A DNA stretch of 64,000 bases from Fusibacillus kribbianus (GTDB lineage: Bacteria > Bacillota > Clostridia > Lachnospirales > Lachnospiraceae). The position numbers were made by a program, and so were the translations under genes. Location of the stretch: NCBI RefSeq assembly GCF_030053595.1, contig NZ_JASGBQ010000001.1, positions 226,392-290,391 of the forward strand. The letters run 5' to 3'. The notes beneath the pieces were generated by a model, which saw only the letters and a program-made list of their open reading frames with translations, was not told the DNA's origin and made no database searches. Shown one piece after another: positions 1 to 7,714 of this stretch (position 1 is its first letter; each line of letters opens with the position of its first letter).

Positions 1-779
1 TAGCGATAGCCATAGCTATACAGGCCTTTTTTTCTACAGGACCCGTACATACAGCCTCTTTTACTCTCACGTTTCAAGACCAATAGATAGTACTTGTCGG
101 ACTTTTTGGCGGCACTCTCATTTTCTCCGACATACATGCCCAGGACATCTTTTTTTCCGGACATATCGATACCGATAGCGATATAGACAGCTCTTTTAAC
201 GATACGTCCTTCACTACGGACGTGATAATGGATGGCATCCATGAAGACAACAGCATAGACTTCCTCAAGCGGACGTTCCTGCCATTCCTTGACAAGAGGA
301 AGGATCTTGTCCGTGATGCGGCTGATTGTGCTGTCAGAAATCTCGATATCGTAGAGTTCTCGCATATGACTCTCGATGTCAGATGTAGACATGCCTTTCG
401 CATACATGGAAATGATCTTTTCCTCCATGTCCTGCGTTACGGTGTTCTGATATTTTTTTATCACCTGAGGTTCGAATTCGCCTTTGCGATCCCGGGGAAT
501 ATCAATTTCCATATCTCCGTAACTGGTATGCATTGTTTTGGATGAATAGCCGTTTCGACTGTTGTCAGTATCCTTATTCTTATAGTCGTACTTGGAATAT
601 CCGAGTTCTTCATCCATCTCGGCATCCAAAGTACCTTCCAGGATAATAGACATCATGTCGCGCATAATGGAATTAACATCCGTACCATCTTTGACCTTGA
701 TGTCGTTTTCTTTGAGAAAGCTTGTCATCATTTCTCGAAGAGCTGCTTTCTGAGGTGAATCCGTTTTTCTACGTGCCAT
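1..779 (-). CDS. IS256-family transposase (Transposase_mut), 3' end outside window
   Basis: The frame opens with ATG at 779 behind a GGAGG site and stays open to the window edge, giving 259 residues. It reads as a mutator-type (DDE) transposase: an N-terminal stretch with DAEMDEELGYSKYDYK, then GDMEIDIPRDRKGEFEPQ, then a helix-turn-helix-like region ending in STISRITDKILP, then the first catalytic Asp in VVFMDAIHYHVR and the VLGMYVGENESA motif. About 25 residues later the family has a second Asp in a sequence like IACVDGL. Here the frame reads SCRKKGLYSY, with no Asp at that place, so the copy may be degraded or divergent although it has no stop codon. Family assignment is sure; activity is doubtful. 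Confidence 0.8.
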   Translation of the reverse strand, partial: MARRKTDSPQKAALREMMTSFLKENDIKVKDGTDVNSIMRDMMSIILEGTLDAEMDEELGYSKYDYKNKDTDNSRNGYSSKTMHTSYGDMEIDIPRDRKGEFEPQVIKKYQNTVTQDMEEKIISMYAKGMSTSDIESHMRELYDIEISDSTISRITDKILPLVKEWQERPLEEVYAVVFMDAIHYHVRSEGRIVKRAVYIAIGIDMSGKKDVLGMYVGENESAAKKSDKYYLLVLKRESKRGCMYGSCRKKGLYSYGYR

Positions 780-823
780 AAATAAAACCTCCGAACTGAA
801 TAAGATTATCTTACATCAATTCA

Positions 824-853
824 GAGGTTTACACAAACTTTGGGAAACTCCCC
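824..853. repeat. Probable terminal inverted repeat of the IS256-like element
   Basis: The sequence just upstream of the transposase runs from GAGGTTTACACAAAC to the GGGAAACTCCCC block. Its position at the point where the adjacent gene is cut suggests it is the element's outer end. The partner repeat is outside the window. Confidence 0.5.
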
Positions 854-1128
854 GATGCTAACACAATTATATTATCATCATCTAACAATAGAACTACATG
901 ATTACATCTTATTTCAGGTTCATCCGGTTCATATATCTTTACTAACTGCCTTGTATGAATTCCATATTCTTCATTCAAATAGTATGCAAAAAGATCACAA
1001 GTATCATCACAGCATCCGCCAGGGAATCTATGCATCCTATCTTTTATCGAAAAACCTCTTTCGTCACATACAACCTCAATTGCAGTTCTAAACTCTCTAC
1101 AAATATCTAATAAATTCATCACAAGCAC
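829..1128 (-). pseudogene. Small papain/transglutaminase-like protein, C-terminus cut by IS element
   Basis: The open frame has 99 codons, but only about the first 91 are native. The final residues (GSFPKFV) and the stop come from the IS end. The native part contains MHRFPGGCCDDTCDLFAYYL, followed by a His in RCNHVV and an acidic, hydrophobic run. This arrangement (FPxGxC...L..YL...H.W....IIDIT) resembles small cysteine-peptidase or transglutaminase-fold proteins found in accessory loci, in which Cys and His would be catalytic and a DITADQF-like strand would follow. That last strand is the part removed by the insertion. The start ATG is probably at 1128 or at the next Met (1119). Fold assignment is an inference. 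Confidence 0.5.
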
Positions 1129-1133
1129 TTCCT

Positions 1134-1442
1134 TTATACCAGTTTATAAAGGGCATCCTTCGCCCAAAGGATTCCTTCCTCACCAAGCTTAGTTATTACA
1201 GCCGGAACTGCAGCAAAAGCAACTCCACCAAGGAACATCTTTAAAAAGATATCTCCGGAAACCTGTCCGGTTGCAACACAAAGAAGGCTTCCTAAAATCA
1301 AAAGCCCTCCTACTATTTCTCCAGCCTTTGTAACAATACCACCGGCTGCGCCAAATATAACTACACCCAACGTTAATACAATCTGTGTAAAAAATACGAT
1401 TACTCTTACCGGTGCCATCAAAATCGCTTTAAGTGTTCTCAT
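1134..1442 (-). CDS. Small membrane protein, resembling the CD1845 family of mobile elements
   Basis: This is a 102-residue protein with a basic start (MRTLKAILMAPVRVIVFF) and three or so hydrophobic segments rich in Gly, Ala, Val and Ile, then a short amphipathic tail ending in WAKDALYKLV. The ILxAPxxV start and overall layout resemble CD1845-family proteins carried by Tn1549-like conjugative elements; this is a memory-based comparison, not a search. Its start overlaps the stop of the upstream HTH gene by one base (TAATG), so the two are translationally coupled and share the operator-controlled promoter at 1756-1784. No enzymatic motif is visible. Its function is unknown. Confidence 0.65.
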   Translation of the reverse strand: MRTLKAILMAPVRVIVFFTQIVLTLGVVIFGAAGGIVTKAGEIVGGLLILGSLLCVATGQVSGDIFLKMFLGGVAFAAVPAVITKLGEEGILWAKDALYKLV

Positions 1443-1714
1443 TATATGTTCCCCCTTTCCTTTTCAATCATTACCTTATAGGCAACGAGTCTAAGAACAT
1501 ATTCAGGAACCTGAGAATTACCGAGTTCCCAATCCTGCATCGTTCGATAAGGTATTCCGAGCCATGCAGCGAACTCTTTGCGATTCATACCGGTCTTGTT
1601 TCTTACCATTACAAAAGCAGATGCAAGCATTCTTTTCTTTCTGGCTTCATCTTGCTCTGCCTTATTCTCATCTTCAACAATGATTCCGTTTACGATATAC
1701 TCTAAGTCTTTCAT
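1442..1714 (-). CDS. Small helix-turn-helix DNA-binding protein, probable autorepressor
   Basis: The protein has 90 residues. The first 25 are acidic and charged; residues about 33-80 form a Cro/CI-type HTH (TGMNRKEFAAWLGIPYRTM, then QDWELGNSQVPEYVLRLV). The start at 1714 has a good GGAGG site. Upstream lies a near-perfect sigma-A promoter with two palindromes containing CGGAATCCG or its variant: one fills the -10/-35 spacer and one sits just after the -10. That layout points to the gene repressing itself and the coupled membrane protein gene. Similar small HTH proteins act as antitoxins or as regulators in mobile elements, but no toxin partner is recognisable here. Confidence 0.75.
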   Translation of the reverse strand: MKDLEYIVNGIIVEDENKAEQDEARKKRMLASAFVMVRNKTGMNRKEFAAWLGIPYRTMQDWELGNSQVPEYVLRLVAYKVMIEKERGNI

Positions 1715-1727
1715 CTTGCACCTCCTG

Positions 1728-1784
1728 TATACGGATTTCGTATATACCTGCCTTTATTATATACACGGATTCCGTATACGTCAA
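1728..1784 (-). promoter_or_regulatory. Sigma-A promoter with two palindromic operators for the HTH/membrane-protein pair
   Basis: Read on the minus strand: -35 TTGACG at 1784-1779, a 17-base spacer, and -10 TATAAT at 1761-1756. The spacer is filled by a palindrome centred on CGGAATCCG (about 1760-1780). A second related palindrome, TATACGAAATCCGTATA, occupies 1728-1744, at the expected transcription start and just before the ribosome binding site. Confidence 0.8.
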
Positions 1785-1805
1785 CGAAAATGCAAAAGAA
1801 ATCAC

Positions 1806-1982
1806 CTATTCATCATCATCGTCATCCCATGAAGAAACCATATGTAATTCACCCGAGTCCATATCCATAGCCATGTTATCACCCATACGCATCATCATAT
1901 GCCCCTCAGAGTCCATTGCCATATTGTCAGATGTAGTAAAACAAAAATCTCCGTCTTCCATATCCATAAAGCTCTTACACAT
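1806..1982 (-). CDS. 58-residue methionine- and aspartate-rich protein
   Basis: ATG at 1982 follows an AAGGAGG site and lies 3 bases after the stop of the 407-residue HTH protein, so the pair form an operon. The product has 58 residues, 13 of them Met, with many Asp and Glu. It starts MCKSFMDMEDGDFCFTTSDN, contains MDSEGHMMMRMGDN, and ends in a Trp followed by an acidic tail (SSWDDDDE). The periodic D-x-M/GD pattern suggests short beta strands rather than low-complexity noise. I recognise no described family. It could be a partner, antitoxin-like inhibitor or metal-binding peptide of the upstream regulator; none of these is shown. Confidence 0.7.
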   Translation of the reverse strand: MCKSFMDMEDGDFCFTTSDNMAMDSEGHMMMRMGDNMAMDMDSGELHMVSSWDDDDDE

Positions 1983-1985
1983 AAA

Positions 1986-3209
1986 TCAAACCTCCTTGTA
2001 AACAAAATTCTTAACCTGGTTGTATGAACGATTAACATCATCAAGCAAAGATTTAATATATTCATCCTTAGATGAAGCACTTACTCGTACAACAGTCGAG
2101 AATAATCCCTGGAAGTTCCCGGCTGAATTTATCCCCGAATGAAAGCACACTGTATCATTCTCTTCATAAAAATGATAATCCTGCATTATTCCTTCCATAA
2201 GAGATTTTTCATCCATATACTGTCGAATACTAGAAAATGAATCTTCAGCAGCTTTGCCAATCTTTTTTAGTTCCTTTAACACATCTTGGTTATGCTTCAA
2301 AGCATTCTTTAACATAGTTGCTGTAGCTTTTCTATCGGCCTTAATTGCCATATCAATCAGCTTTCCTAAATAAGGGAAAGTCAATCTACATAAAGCTTTC
2401 CTATTAGTCTCTATCTCAAATTCTGATGAGAAGTACACCAACACCTCATCCGATGCCCTGGCAACCTGATCCATAAACTGCTGATTGTAATACTTCTTAA
2501 CATCCAGAGCTGTGCCATAGAAATAAGATGCTTCATATAGGGAAGGTATTTCTCTCGCCTTTGCTTCATCAAGAATCTCATAATCTTTATTCTCTAAGGC
2601 CAAAGCTATAATACTTGTTCTCAGGCTATCATTCTGCTTCATCTTATATTCAAGCAAATCATACTCAAAAGGCGGTCTTCTCTCTATAGTTGTACCTGAT
2701 CCAAATGTTCCCCAATATTTTTGCTGATCCTCATCAATCAAATAAATATAATCGTTATCTATCAAATATTTTATGAGACCATAATTGCCAAACCCTATAG
2801 CATAGTCGATTACATTTTTTCCATATTCGTCTTCATTAAGTATAAGCCTATCCGGTCTGTCGATATATTCCTGCCAAACCTTTTTGTCTTTAGAAAAGGC
2901 AACAGAATAATTTGTCGTCCTGGTAGGAGCTGGCTTGGCTACCTTTCCAGCACTGAGAATACTATCAACAGAAACTTCCAATAACTCTGAGAGAATTGGC
3001 AAATCATTAATCTGTATTCCCTTTCCGATCTTTTTCATCTGACATATTTTGTTTGCTACACGTTGAATTTCGTCTGAGGCCGGCTCTTCATCAATCCCAT
3101 CTCTTAACTTTATATACTCAATTGCAAACTGACGATCCGCACCATACTTTCTAGCAATCAGCTTTCCAATATATTCACCTATTTTGCTGCTTTCCTCTGT
3201 TCTATACAT
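1986..3209 (-). CDS. 407-residue protein with N-terminal XRE-like HTH and ankyrin-like segment
   Basis: The start is taken at 3209 because GGAGGTGTC lies 6-10 bases upstream; an earlier in-frame Met at 3251 has no such site. Residues 1-75 resemble an XRE-type DNA-binding region (IGEYIGKLIARKYG, then ASDEIQRVANKICQMKKIGK). Residues about 76-95 read NDLPILSELLEVSVDSILSA, as in many Firmicutes regulators. Around residue 125-155, YGKNVIDYAIGFGNYGLIKY followed by LIDNDYI looks like a single ankyrin-type repeat. The rest is helical with no recognised domain, up to FHSGINSAGNFQGLFSTVVR near the C-terminus. It is followed at once by the Met-rich peptide gene. Its promoter region is packed with GCATAT palindromes, probably its own or its neighbour's operators. 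Confidence 0.7.
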   Translation of the reverse strand: MYRTEESSKIGEYIGKLIARKYGADRQFAIEYIKLRDGIDEEPASDEIQRVANKICQMKKIGKGIQINDLPILSELLEVSVDSILSAGKVAKPAPTRTTNYSVAFSKDKKVWQEYIDRPDRLILNEDEYGKNVIDYAIGFGNYGLIKYLIDNDYIYLIDEDQQKYWGTFGSGTTIERRPPFEYDLLEYKMKQNDSLRTSIIALALENKDYEILDEAKAREIPSLYEASYFYGTALDVKKYYNQQFMDQVARASDEVLVYFSSEFEIETNRKALCRLTFPYLGKLIDMAIKADRKATATMLKNALKHNQDVLKELKKIGKAAEDSFSSIRQYMDEKSLMEGIMQDYHFYEENDTVCFHSGINSAGNFQGLFSTVVRVSASSKDEYIKSLLDDVNRSYNQVKNFVYKEV

Positions 3210-3276
3210 CGAAAGACACCTCCATATCACTTGTTTGATATAAGCATACACTCAGCATATAATCTCGTATATAACA

Positions 3277-3340
3277 AATAAGCATATGCGTAATGCATAT
3301 GCTTATTCTATCACATTTTGGTATATGCTATTAGCATATA
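3277..3340. promoter_or_regulatory. Two perfect GCATAT-type palindromes upstream of the HTH/ankyrin gene
   Basis: A perfect inverted repeat with 13-base arms (AATAAGCATATGC) and a 5-base centre occupies 3277-3307. A second perfect one with 9-base arms (TATATGCTA) and a 1-base centre occupies 3322-3340. Further half sites (AGCATAT, AAGCATA) lie at about 3242-3260. The AT-rich stretch between the two HTH genes therefore looks like a multi-site operator. The first repeat could also act as an RNA hairpin ending the upstream gene. Confidence 0.6.
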
Positions 3341-3341
3341 T

Positions 3342-3677
3342 TTATATTGTGCCATTGATTCTTTGCTTGATTACCCAAACTACATCTTCCTTGTCTCTAT
3401 CCGATAGCTGATCAAATAATTTTAGGAAAGAACCATACCGATTACATAGAATCTGCTCTTCTTTTTCCTCAACATAGTTTTCTAGGATGAACTCCCTTAC
3501 GTCCGTTTTATAAAGCTTAGCCATATTCAATAAATCATCAACCGAAACTGGATGTTGATTGTTTTCAAATGACCTTAGAGTTCGGTCTGTAATACCTAAC
3601 GCTTTTGCTGCTTCTTCTTGTGACAGATTAGCATTAATCCTTGCCTCTTTTATCATTTTTGCTGTAAAACTCGACAT
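3342..3677 (-). CDS. XRE-family transcriptional regulator
   Basis: This is a 111-residue protein. Residues about 8-65 form a classic XRE helix-turn-helix: IKEARINANLSQEEAAKALG, then ITDRTLRSFENNQHPVSVDDL, with the usual position-dependent residues. The C-terminal 45 residues are charged and helical and could serve as a dimerisation or sensing tail. Start ATG at 3677 has a GGAGG site 8 bases upstream. A perfect 16-base palindrome at 3697-3712 lies just upstream of that site and is the likely operator, implying autoregulation. It is the first gene of the accessory patch next to the core genome. Confidence 0.85.
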   Translation of the reverse strand: MSSFTAKMIKEARINANLSQEEAAKALGITDRTLRSFENNQHPVSVDDLLNMAKLYKTDVREFILENYVEEKEEQILCNRYGSFLKLFDQLSDRDKEDVVWVIKQRINGTI

Positions 3678-3696
3678 TTTTTAAACCTCCTTCAAC

Positions 3697-3712
3697 CGGA
3701 AACATGTTTCCG
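3697..3712. promoter_or_regulatory. Perfect palindromic operator upstream of the XRE regulator
   Basis: CGGAAACATGTTTCCG is a perfect 16-base palindrome located between the start codon region and the presumed promoter of the XRE gene. Its size and symmetry fit a dimeric XRE repressor site. Confidence 0.65.
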
Positions 3713-3845
3713 CTTTTGTCCCAAACGCAAAAAAGCGCTCGGGAAATTTTCTTGTTAAAATACCTCGAACGTTTCAAAAAAATGCAAACAACAGATTCAG
3801 ATATACTAATCCGTTTATAGCACCTTATATTTTTAGATAAAAAAA

Positions 3846-3874
3846 TATAGGGAGTCTGTAACAGACTCCCTATA
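3846..3874 (-). terminator. Rho-independent terminator of ppdK
   Basis: Arms of 14 bases (ATAGGGAGTCTGT plus one pair) flank a very short centre. On the minus strand the hairpin is followed by a run of seven T's. It lies about 130 bases after the ppdK stop, the nearest upstream minus-strand gene. Confidence 0.8.
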
Positions 3875-3998
3875 CTAGAAATAGCTTAAATTCAAGCTTT
3901 TCCGGGAACCGGAATGCACGGTGTTCGCCATAATATAGCTTTCCGCTCTTCCTCATGAAATCCTTTGGGATCTCAAAAGTTCCTAAAAAACATGTTGG
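3870..3998 (-). pseudogene. Possible protein-tail relic between ppdK and its terminator
   Basis: The stretch of about 326 bases from 3678 to 4003 holds no intact gene. After the ppdK stop one minus frame stays open for about 43 codons and reads like real protein: TFEIPKDFMRKSGKLYYGEH followed by RAFRFPEKLEFK, ending at a stop inside the terminator hairpin. There is no start codon or ribosome binding site at its head. I do not recognise the family. It may be the remaining C-terminus of a deleted gene, or chance. Confidence 0.3.
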
Positions 3999-4003
3999 CT
4001 CAA

Positions 4004-6640
4004 TTAACGTGCCTCGCTGATAGCTGCCTGTGCTGCAGCAAGTCTTGCGATCGGCACACGGTAAGGTGAGCAGGATACATAGTCAAGACCAAGCTTATGG
4101 CAGAACTCTACAGAAGAAGGATCTCCGCCATGTTCGCCGCAGATACCAACGTGAAGTGCAGGGTTAACAGGACGGCCAAGCTTGATAGCCATATCCATTA
4201 ACTTGCCAACACCGGTCTGATCCAGTTTAGCGAAAGGATCGTTCTCGTAAATCTTAGCGTCATAGTATGCACCAAGGAACTTACCAGCGTCATCACGGGA
4301 GAAACCGAATGCCATCTGAGTAAGATCGTTGGTACCGAAGCAGAAGAAGTCAGCCTCAGTTGCGATCTCATCAGCGGTAAGAGCTGCACGGGGGATCTCG
4401 ATCATGGTACCAACTTCATATTCAAGATTTACGCCTGCTGCTGCGATCTCAGCATCAGCGGTCTCTACTACGAAGTTCTTAACGTACTTAAGCTCTTTTA
4501 CTTCGCCTACCAGAGGGATCATGATCTCAGGCTTAATAGTCCATTCAGGATGAGCCTTAGATACGTTGATTGCTGCACGGATAACAGCCTTGGTCTGCAT
4601 CTTTGCGATCTCGGGATAGGTAACTGCAAGACGGCATCCACGATGACCCATCATAGGGTTAAATTCATGAAGGCTGTCGATGATAGCCCTGATCTGCTCA
4701 ACAGTCTTGCCCTGAGCATCTGCCAGCTTCTGGATATCAGCATCTTCAGTAGGTACGAACTCATGCAGAGGCGGATCCAGGAAACGGATGCACACAGGAT
4801 TTCCTTCGAGAGCCTCATAGAGCTTCTCAAAATCGGACTGCTGATAAGGAAGGATCTTATCAAGAGCTGTTTCTCTTTCTTCAACAGTATCCGCACAGAT
4901 CATCTCACGGAATGCTGCGATTCTTTCTTCTTCAAAGAACATATGCTCAGTACGGCAGAGACCGATGCCTTCAGCACCAAGCTCACGAGCCTTCTTCGCA
5001 TCTGCAGGAGTATCAGCATTGGTACGAACCTTCAGCTTTCTGAATTTGTCAGCCCAGCCCATTACGCGGCCAAAGTTGCCATCGATGGAAGCATCAACGG
5101 TAGGAATGATACCAGCGTAGATGTTACCGGTGGTACCGTCAATGGAGATCTCGGAACCTTCGGTAAATACCTGTCCTGCTAATGTAAATTTCTTGTTTTC
5201 CTCATCCATAAGGATGTCGCCGCAGCCGGATACACAGCAGGTACCCATACCACGTGCAACTACTGCTGCATGGGAGGTCATACCACCACGAACAGTCAGG
5301 ATACCCTGAGCTGCCTTCATACCGGTGATATCTTCGGGAGAGGTCTCAAGACGAACAAGAACGACCTTTTCACCCTTCTCAGCCCAGGCCACTGCATCAT
5401 CAGCGGTAAATACAACCTTACCACAAGCAGCGCCGGGAGATGCACCAAGACCCTTGCCGATAGGAGTTGCAGCCTTCAGAGTCTTTGCATCGAACTGGGG
5501 ATGAAGCAGAGTGTCAAGGTTACGAGGATCAATCATCAGCACTGCTTCTTCTTCAGTCTTATGGCCTTCATCTACCAGGTCACAAGCGATCTGCAGAGCT
5601 GCAGGAGCGGTTCTCTTACCGTTACGGCACTGAAGCATATAGAGTTTCTTGTTCTCAACAGTAAACTCCATATCCTGCATATCATGATAATGGTTCTCAA
5701 GGAGTTCGCAAACCTTGATGAACTCAGCGTATGCTTCGGGGAATTCTTCTTCCATCTGAGCAATGGGCATAGGAGTACGAACACCTGCTACTACGTCCTC
5801 GCCCTGTGCATTGATGAGGAACTCACCCATCAGCTTGTTCTCGCCGGTTGCAGGATCACGGGTAAATGCTACACCGGTACCGGACTGATCATTTAAGTTA
5901 CCGAATACCATGGGCATTACATTAACTGCAGTACCCCAGGAATAAGGGATATCATTGTCGCGCCGGTAAACATTTGCACGAGGGTTGTCCCAGGAACGGA
6001 ATACAGCTTCGATAGCAAGCTTTAACTGTTCTACAGGATCTGCAGGGAAGTCGCTTCCCAGCTGATTCTTGTACTCAGCCTTGAACTGCTCAGCCAGAGT
6101 CTTAAGGTCAGCAGCGGTAAGCTCGATATCGGTCTTAACGCCCTTAGCTTCTTTCATTTCATCGATGAGCTTCTCAAAGTATTTCTTACCGACTTCCATT
6201 ACAACGTCAGAGAACATCTGAATGAAACGTCTGTAAGAGTCATAAACGAAACGCTCGAAGGTAGGATCAGGGTTGCCAGCGATCATAGCTGCAACTACGT
6301 CATCGTTCAGACCAAGGTTAAGAATTGTATCCATCATACCAGGCATAGATGCACGAGCGCCGGAACGAACGGAAACGAGCAGAGGATTCTTATGATCGCC
6401 GAATTTCTTTCCATTGATCTCTTCCATCTTTGCAACGCCTTCCATAACCTGAGCCATGATCTCGTCGTTGATCTTTCTACCGTCTTCATAATACTGTGTG
6501 CAGGCTTCAGTAGTGATAGTGAAGCCCTGAGGTACAGGCAGACCGATCTTGGTCATTTCAGCAAGGTTGGCACCCTTGCCGCCAAGCAGCTCACGCATGC
6601 TGGCATTGCCTTCAGAAAACAAATATACCCATTTTGCCAT
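4004..6640 (-). CDS. ppdK: Pyruvate, phosphate dikinase
   Basis: The enzyme interconverts pyruvate, ATP and phosphate with phosphoenolpyruvate, AMP and pyrophosphate; many Clostridia use it in place of, or beside, pyruvate kinase. The start at 6640 (MAKWVYLF) follows AGGAGGG; the longer frame lacks a site. The 878 residues match the family length. Visible are the ATP-grasp start GGKGANLAEMTKIGLPVPQG (20-39), the catalytic phosphohistidine in GGMTSHAAVVARG (His457), and the C-terminal PEP-binding barrel with the catalytic Cys in GICGEHGGDP (Cys834). It is transcribed alone, from the promoter at 6702-6729 to the hairpin at 3846-3874. Codon use looks that of a highly expressed gene. Confidence 0.98.
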   Translation of the reverse strand: MAKWVYLFSEGNASMRELLGGKGANLAEMTKIGLPVPQGFTITTEACTQYYEDGRKINDEIMAQVMEGVAKMEEINGKKFGDHKNPLLVSVRSGARASMPGMMDTILNLGLNDDVVAAMIAGNPDPTFERFVYDSYRRFIQMFSDVVMEVGKKYFEKLIDEMKEAKGVKTDIELTAADLKTLAEQFKAEYKNQLGSDFPADPVEQLKLAIEAVFRSWDNPRANVYRRDNDIPYSWGTAVNVMPMVFGNLNDQSGTGVAFTRDPATGENKLMGEFLINAQGEDVVAGVRTPMPIAQMEEEFPEAYAEFIKVCELLENHYHDMQDMEFTVENKKLYMLQCRNGKRTAPAALQIACDLVDEGHKTEEEAVLMIDPRNLDTLLHPQFDAKTLKAATPIGKGLGASPGAACGKVVFTADDAVAWAEKGEKVVLVRLETSPEDITGMKAAQGILTVRGGMTSHAAVVARGMGTCCVSGCGDILMDEENKKFTLAGQVFTEGSEISIDGTTGNIYAGIIPTVDASIDGNFGRVMGWADKFRKLKVRTNADTPADAKKARELGAEGIGLCRTEHMFFEEERIAAFREMICADTVEERETALDKILPYQQSDFEKLYEALEGNPVCIRFLDPPLHEFVPTEDADIQKLADAQGKTVEQIRAIIDSLHEFNPMMGHRGCRLAVTYPEIAKMQTKAVIRAAINVSKAHPEWTIKPEIMIPLVGEVKELKYVKNFVVETADAEIAAAGVNLEYEVGTMIEIPRAALTADEIATEADFFCFGTNDLTQMAFGFSRDDAGKFLGAYYDAKIYENDPFAKLDQTGVGKLMDMAIKLGRPVNPALHVGICGEHGGDPSSVEFCHKLGLDYVSCSPYRVPIARLAAAQAAISEAR

Positions 6641-6701
6641 GTTCAAAATCCCTCCTGTATTTTTAGACATTAAACAGCAGGTTGGCCCGCCTGCTGATAT
6701 T

Positions 6702-6729
6702 AGTATAACATAGAATAGCTTGTCCGCAA
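6702..6729 (-). promoter_or_regulatory. ppdK promoter and leader hairpin
   Basis: Minus strand: TTGCGG (6729-6724), 16-base spacer, extended -10 TGTTATACT with TATACT at 6707-6702. Immediately downstream the leader can fold into a CAGCAGG/CCTGCTG hairpin (6675-6696), followed by the AGGAGGG site. Confidence 0.7.
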
Positions 6730-6787
6730 ACCATTTTTTTGCCATTTTTTATAGTTTTTGTATATTTTTCGGTACAATATTTAGTAA

Positions 6788-7714
6788 TTATTTATCAGCC
6801 GCCTGACGTTCCAGCCGGTCCAGGATCTGCTGCAGTTTTTCCGGCCCGAACTGGTAATGTTCATTGCAGAAGTGGCAGGTCACTTCCACCGGCTTTCCGG
6901 CAGCGATCATATCCGTAAGCTCCTCTTTCCCCACGCTCACAAGAGCCTTCTCCACCTTCTCTTCCGAACAGTCGCAGAAAAATCTGGTCGGAATCCGGTC
7001 AAGGAGCTCCAGCCCGAACTCTCCCAGAATGTCCTCCAGAATATTTTCCGGGGTCTTCCCGGCATCCAGGAAGGAGGTAATGGAGGTGATTCCGGCCAGA
7101 TGCGCCTCCAGCGCATCGATCAGGCTGTCATCAGCGTCGGGCATCAGCTGCAGGATAAAACCGCCCGCCTGACGGACCGTATTTTCCCGGTTCATCAAAA
7201 CTCCCAGGGCCACCGAGGAAGGAGTCTGCTCCGATACCGCATAATAATAGGTGAGATCCTCGGCGATCTCCCCGCTGACCAGATCAATTTGTCCGGAATA
7301 AGGCTCCTTTAATCCGATATCCCGGATCACAGTCAGGGTTCCTCTGCCCACGGCACCGGCCACATCCAGCTTTCCCCTGGCGTTGGCATGGATGAGGACC
7401 TCCGGATTCACCACGCATCCTTTCACATCCGCGTTTGCCCCTGCCGTAACGGTAATCCCGCCGATGGGGCCGTCTCCCTGGATCCGAAGGGTCAGCACAT
7501 CCTTCTCCCCCTTCATCATACTTCCCATCATGGCTCCCGCTGTCAGAAGACGCCCGAGAGCCGCCGTTGCCACCGGACTGGTGTTATGGCGTCTTCTGGC
7601 TTCCTCCACCAGGTTTTTTGTGGTAGCCGCAAAGGCCCTGATCCGCCCGTCGGCCGCCGTGGCCCGGATAATATAGTCATTGCCGGACAATTCCTGATTC
7701 CGTTTTTTATCCAT
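6788..7714 (-). CDS. hslO: Hsp33 redox-regulated chaperone
   Basis: A cytosolic holdase switched on by oxidation of a zinc-bound cysteine centre. The 308-residue length is normal. The N-terminal domain starts DYIIRATAADGRIRAFAA; the C-terminal zinc centre is complete: CxC at Cys247/Cys249 (FFCDCSEE) and CxxC at Cys280/Cys283 (VTCHFCNEHY). Start ATG at 7714 has GGAAAGGA upstream and an extended -10 (TGATATACT) lies further up. The stop lies about 150 bases before the ppdK start, with an AT-rich gap, so the two genes are probably separate units. Nothing is missing. Confidence 0.97.
   Translation of the reverse strand: MDKKRNQELSGNDYIIRATAADGRIRAFAATTKNLVEEARRRHNTSPVATAALGRLLTAGAMMGSMMKGEKDVLTLRIQGDGPIGGITVTAGANADVKGCVVNPEVLIHANARGKLDVAGAVGRGTLTVIRDIGLKEPYSGQIDLVSGEIAEDLTYYYAVSEQTPSSVALGVLMNRENTVRQAGGFILQLMPDADDSLIDALEAHLAGITSITSFLDAGKTPENILEDILGEFGLELLDRIPTRFFCDCSEEKVEKALVSVGKEELTDMIAAGKPVEVTCHFCNEHYQFGPEKLQQILDRLERQAADK

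Larger units (their letters stand above)
1..853 (-). mobile_element. IS256-family insertion sequence, right part
   Basis: Transposase gene plus an outer end. The element runs off the left edge, so the other inverted repeat and the target duplication cannot be seen. The visible end lies just upstream of the transposase start, at about 824-853, and has the GTTTACACAAA...TTTGGGA-type sequence common at the ends of IS256 relatives. The neighbouring gene at 829-1128 loses its natural 3' end exactly here, which supports this position as the insertion boundary. Confidence 0.75.
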
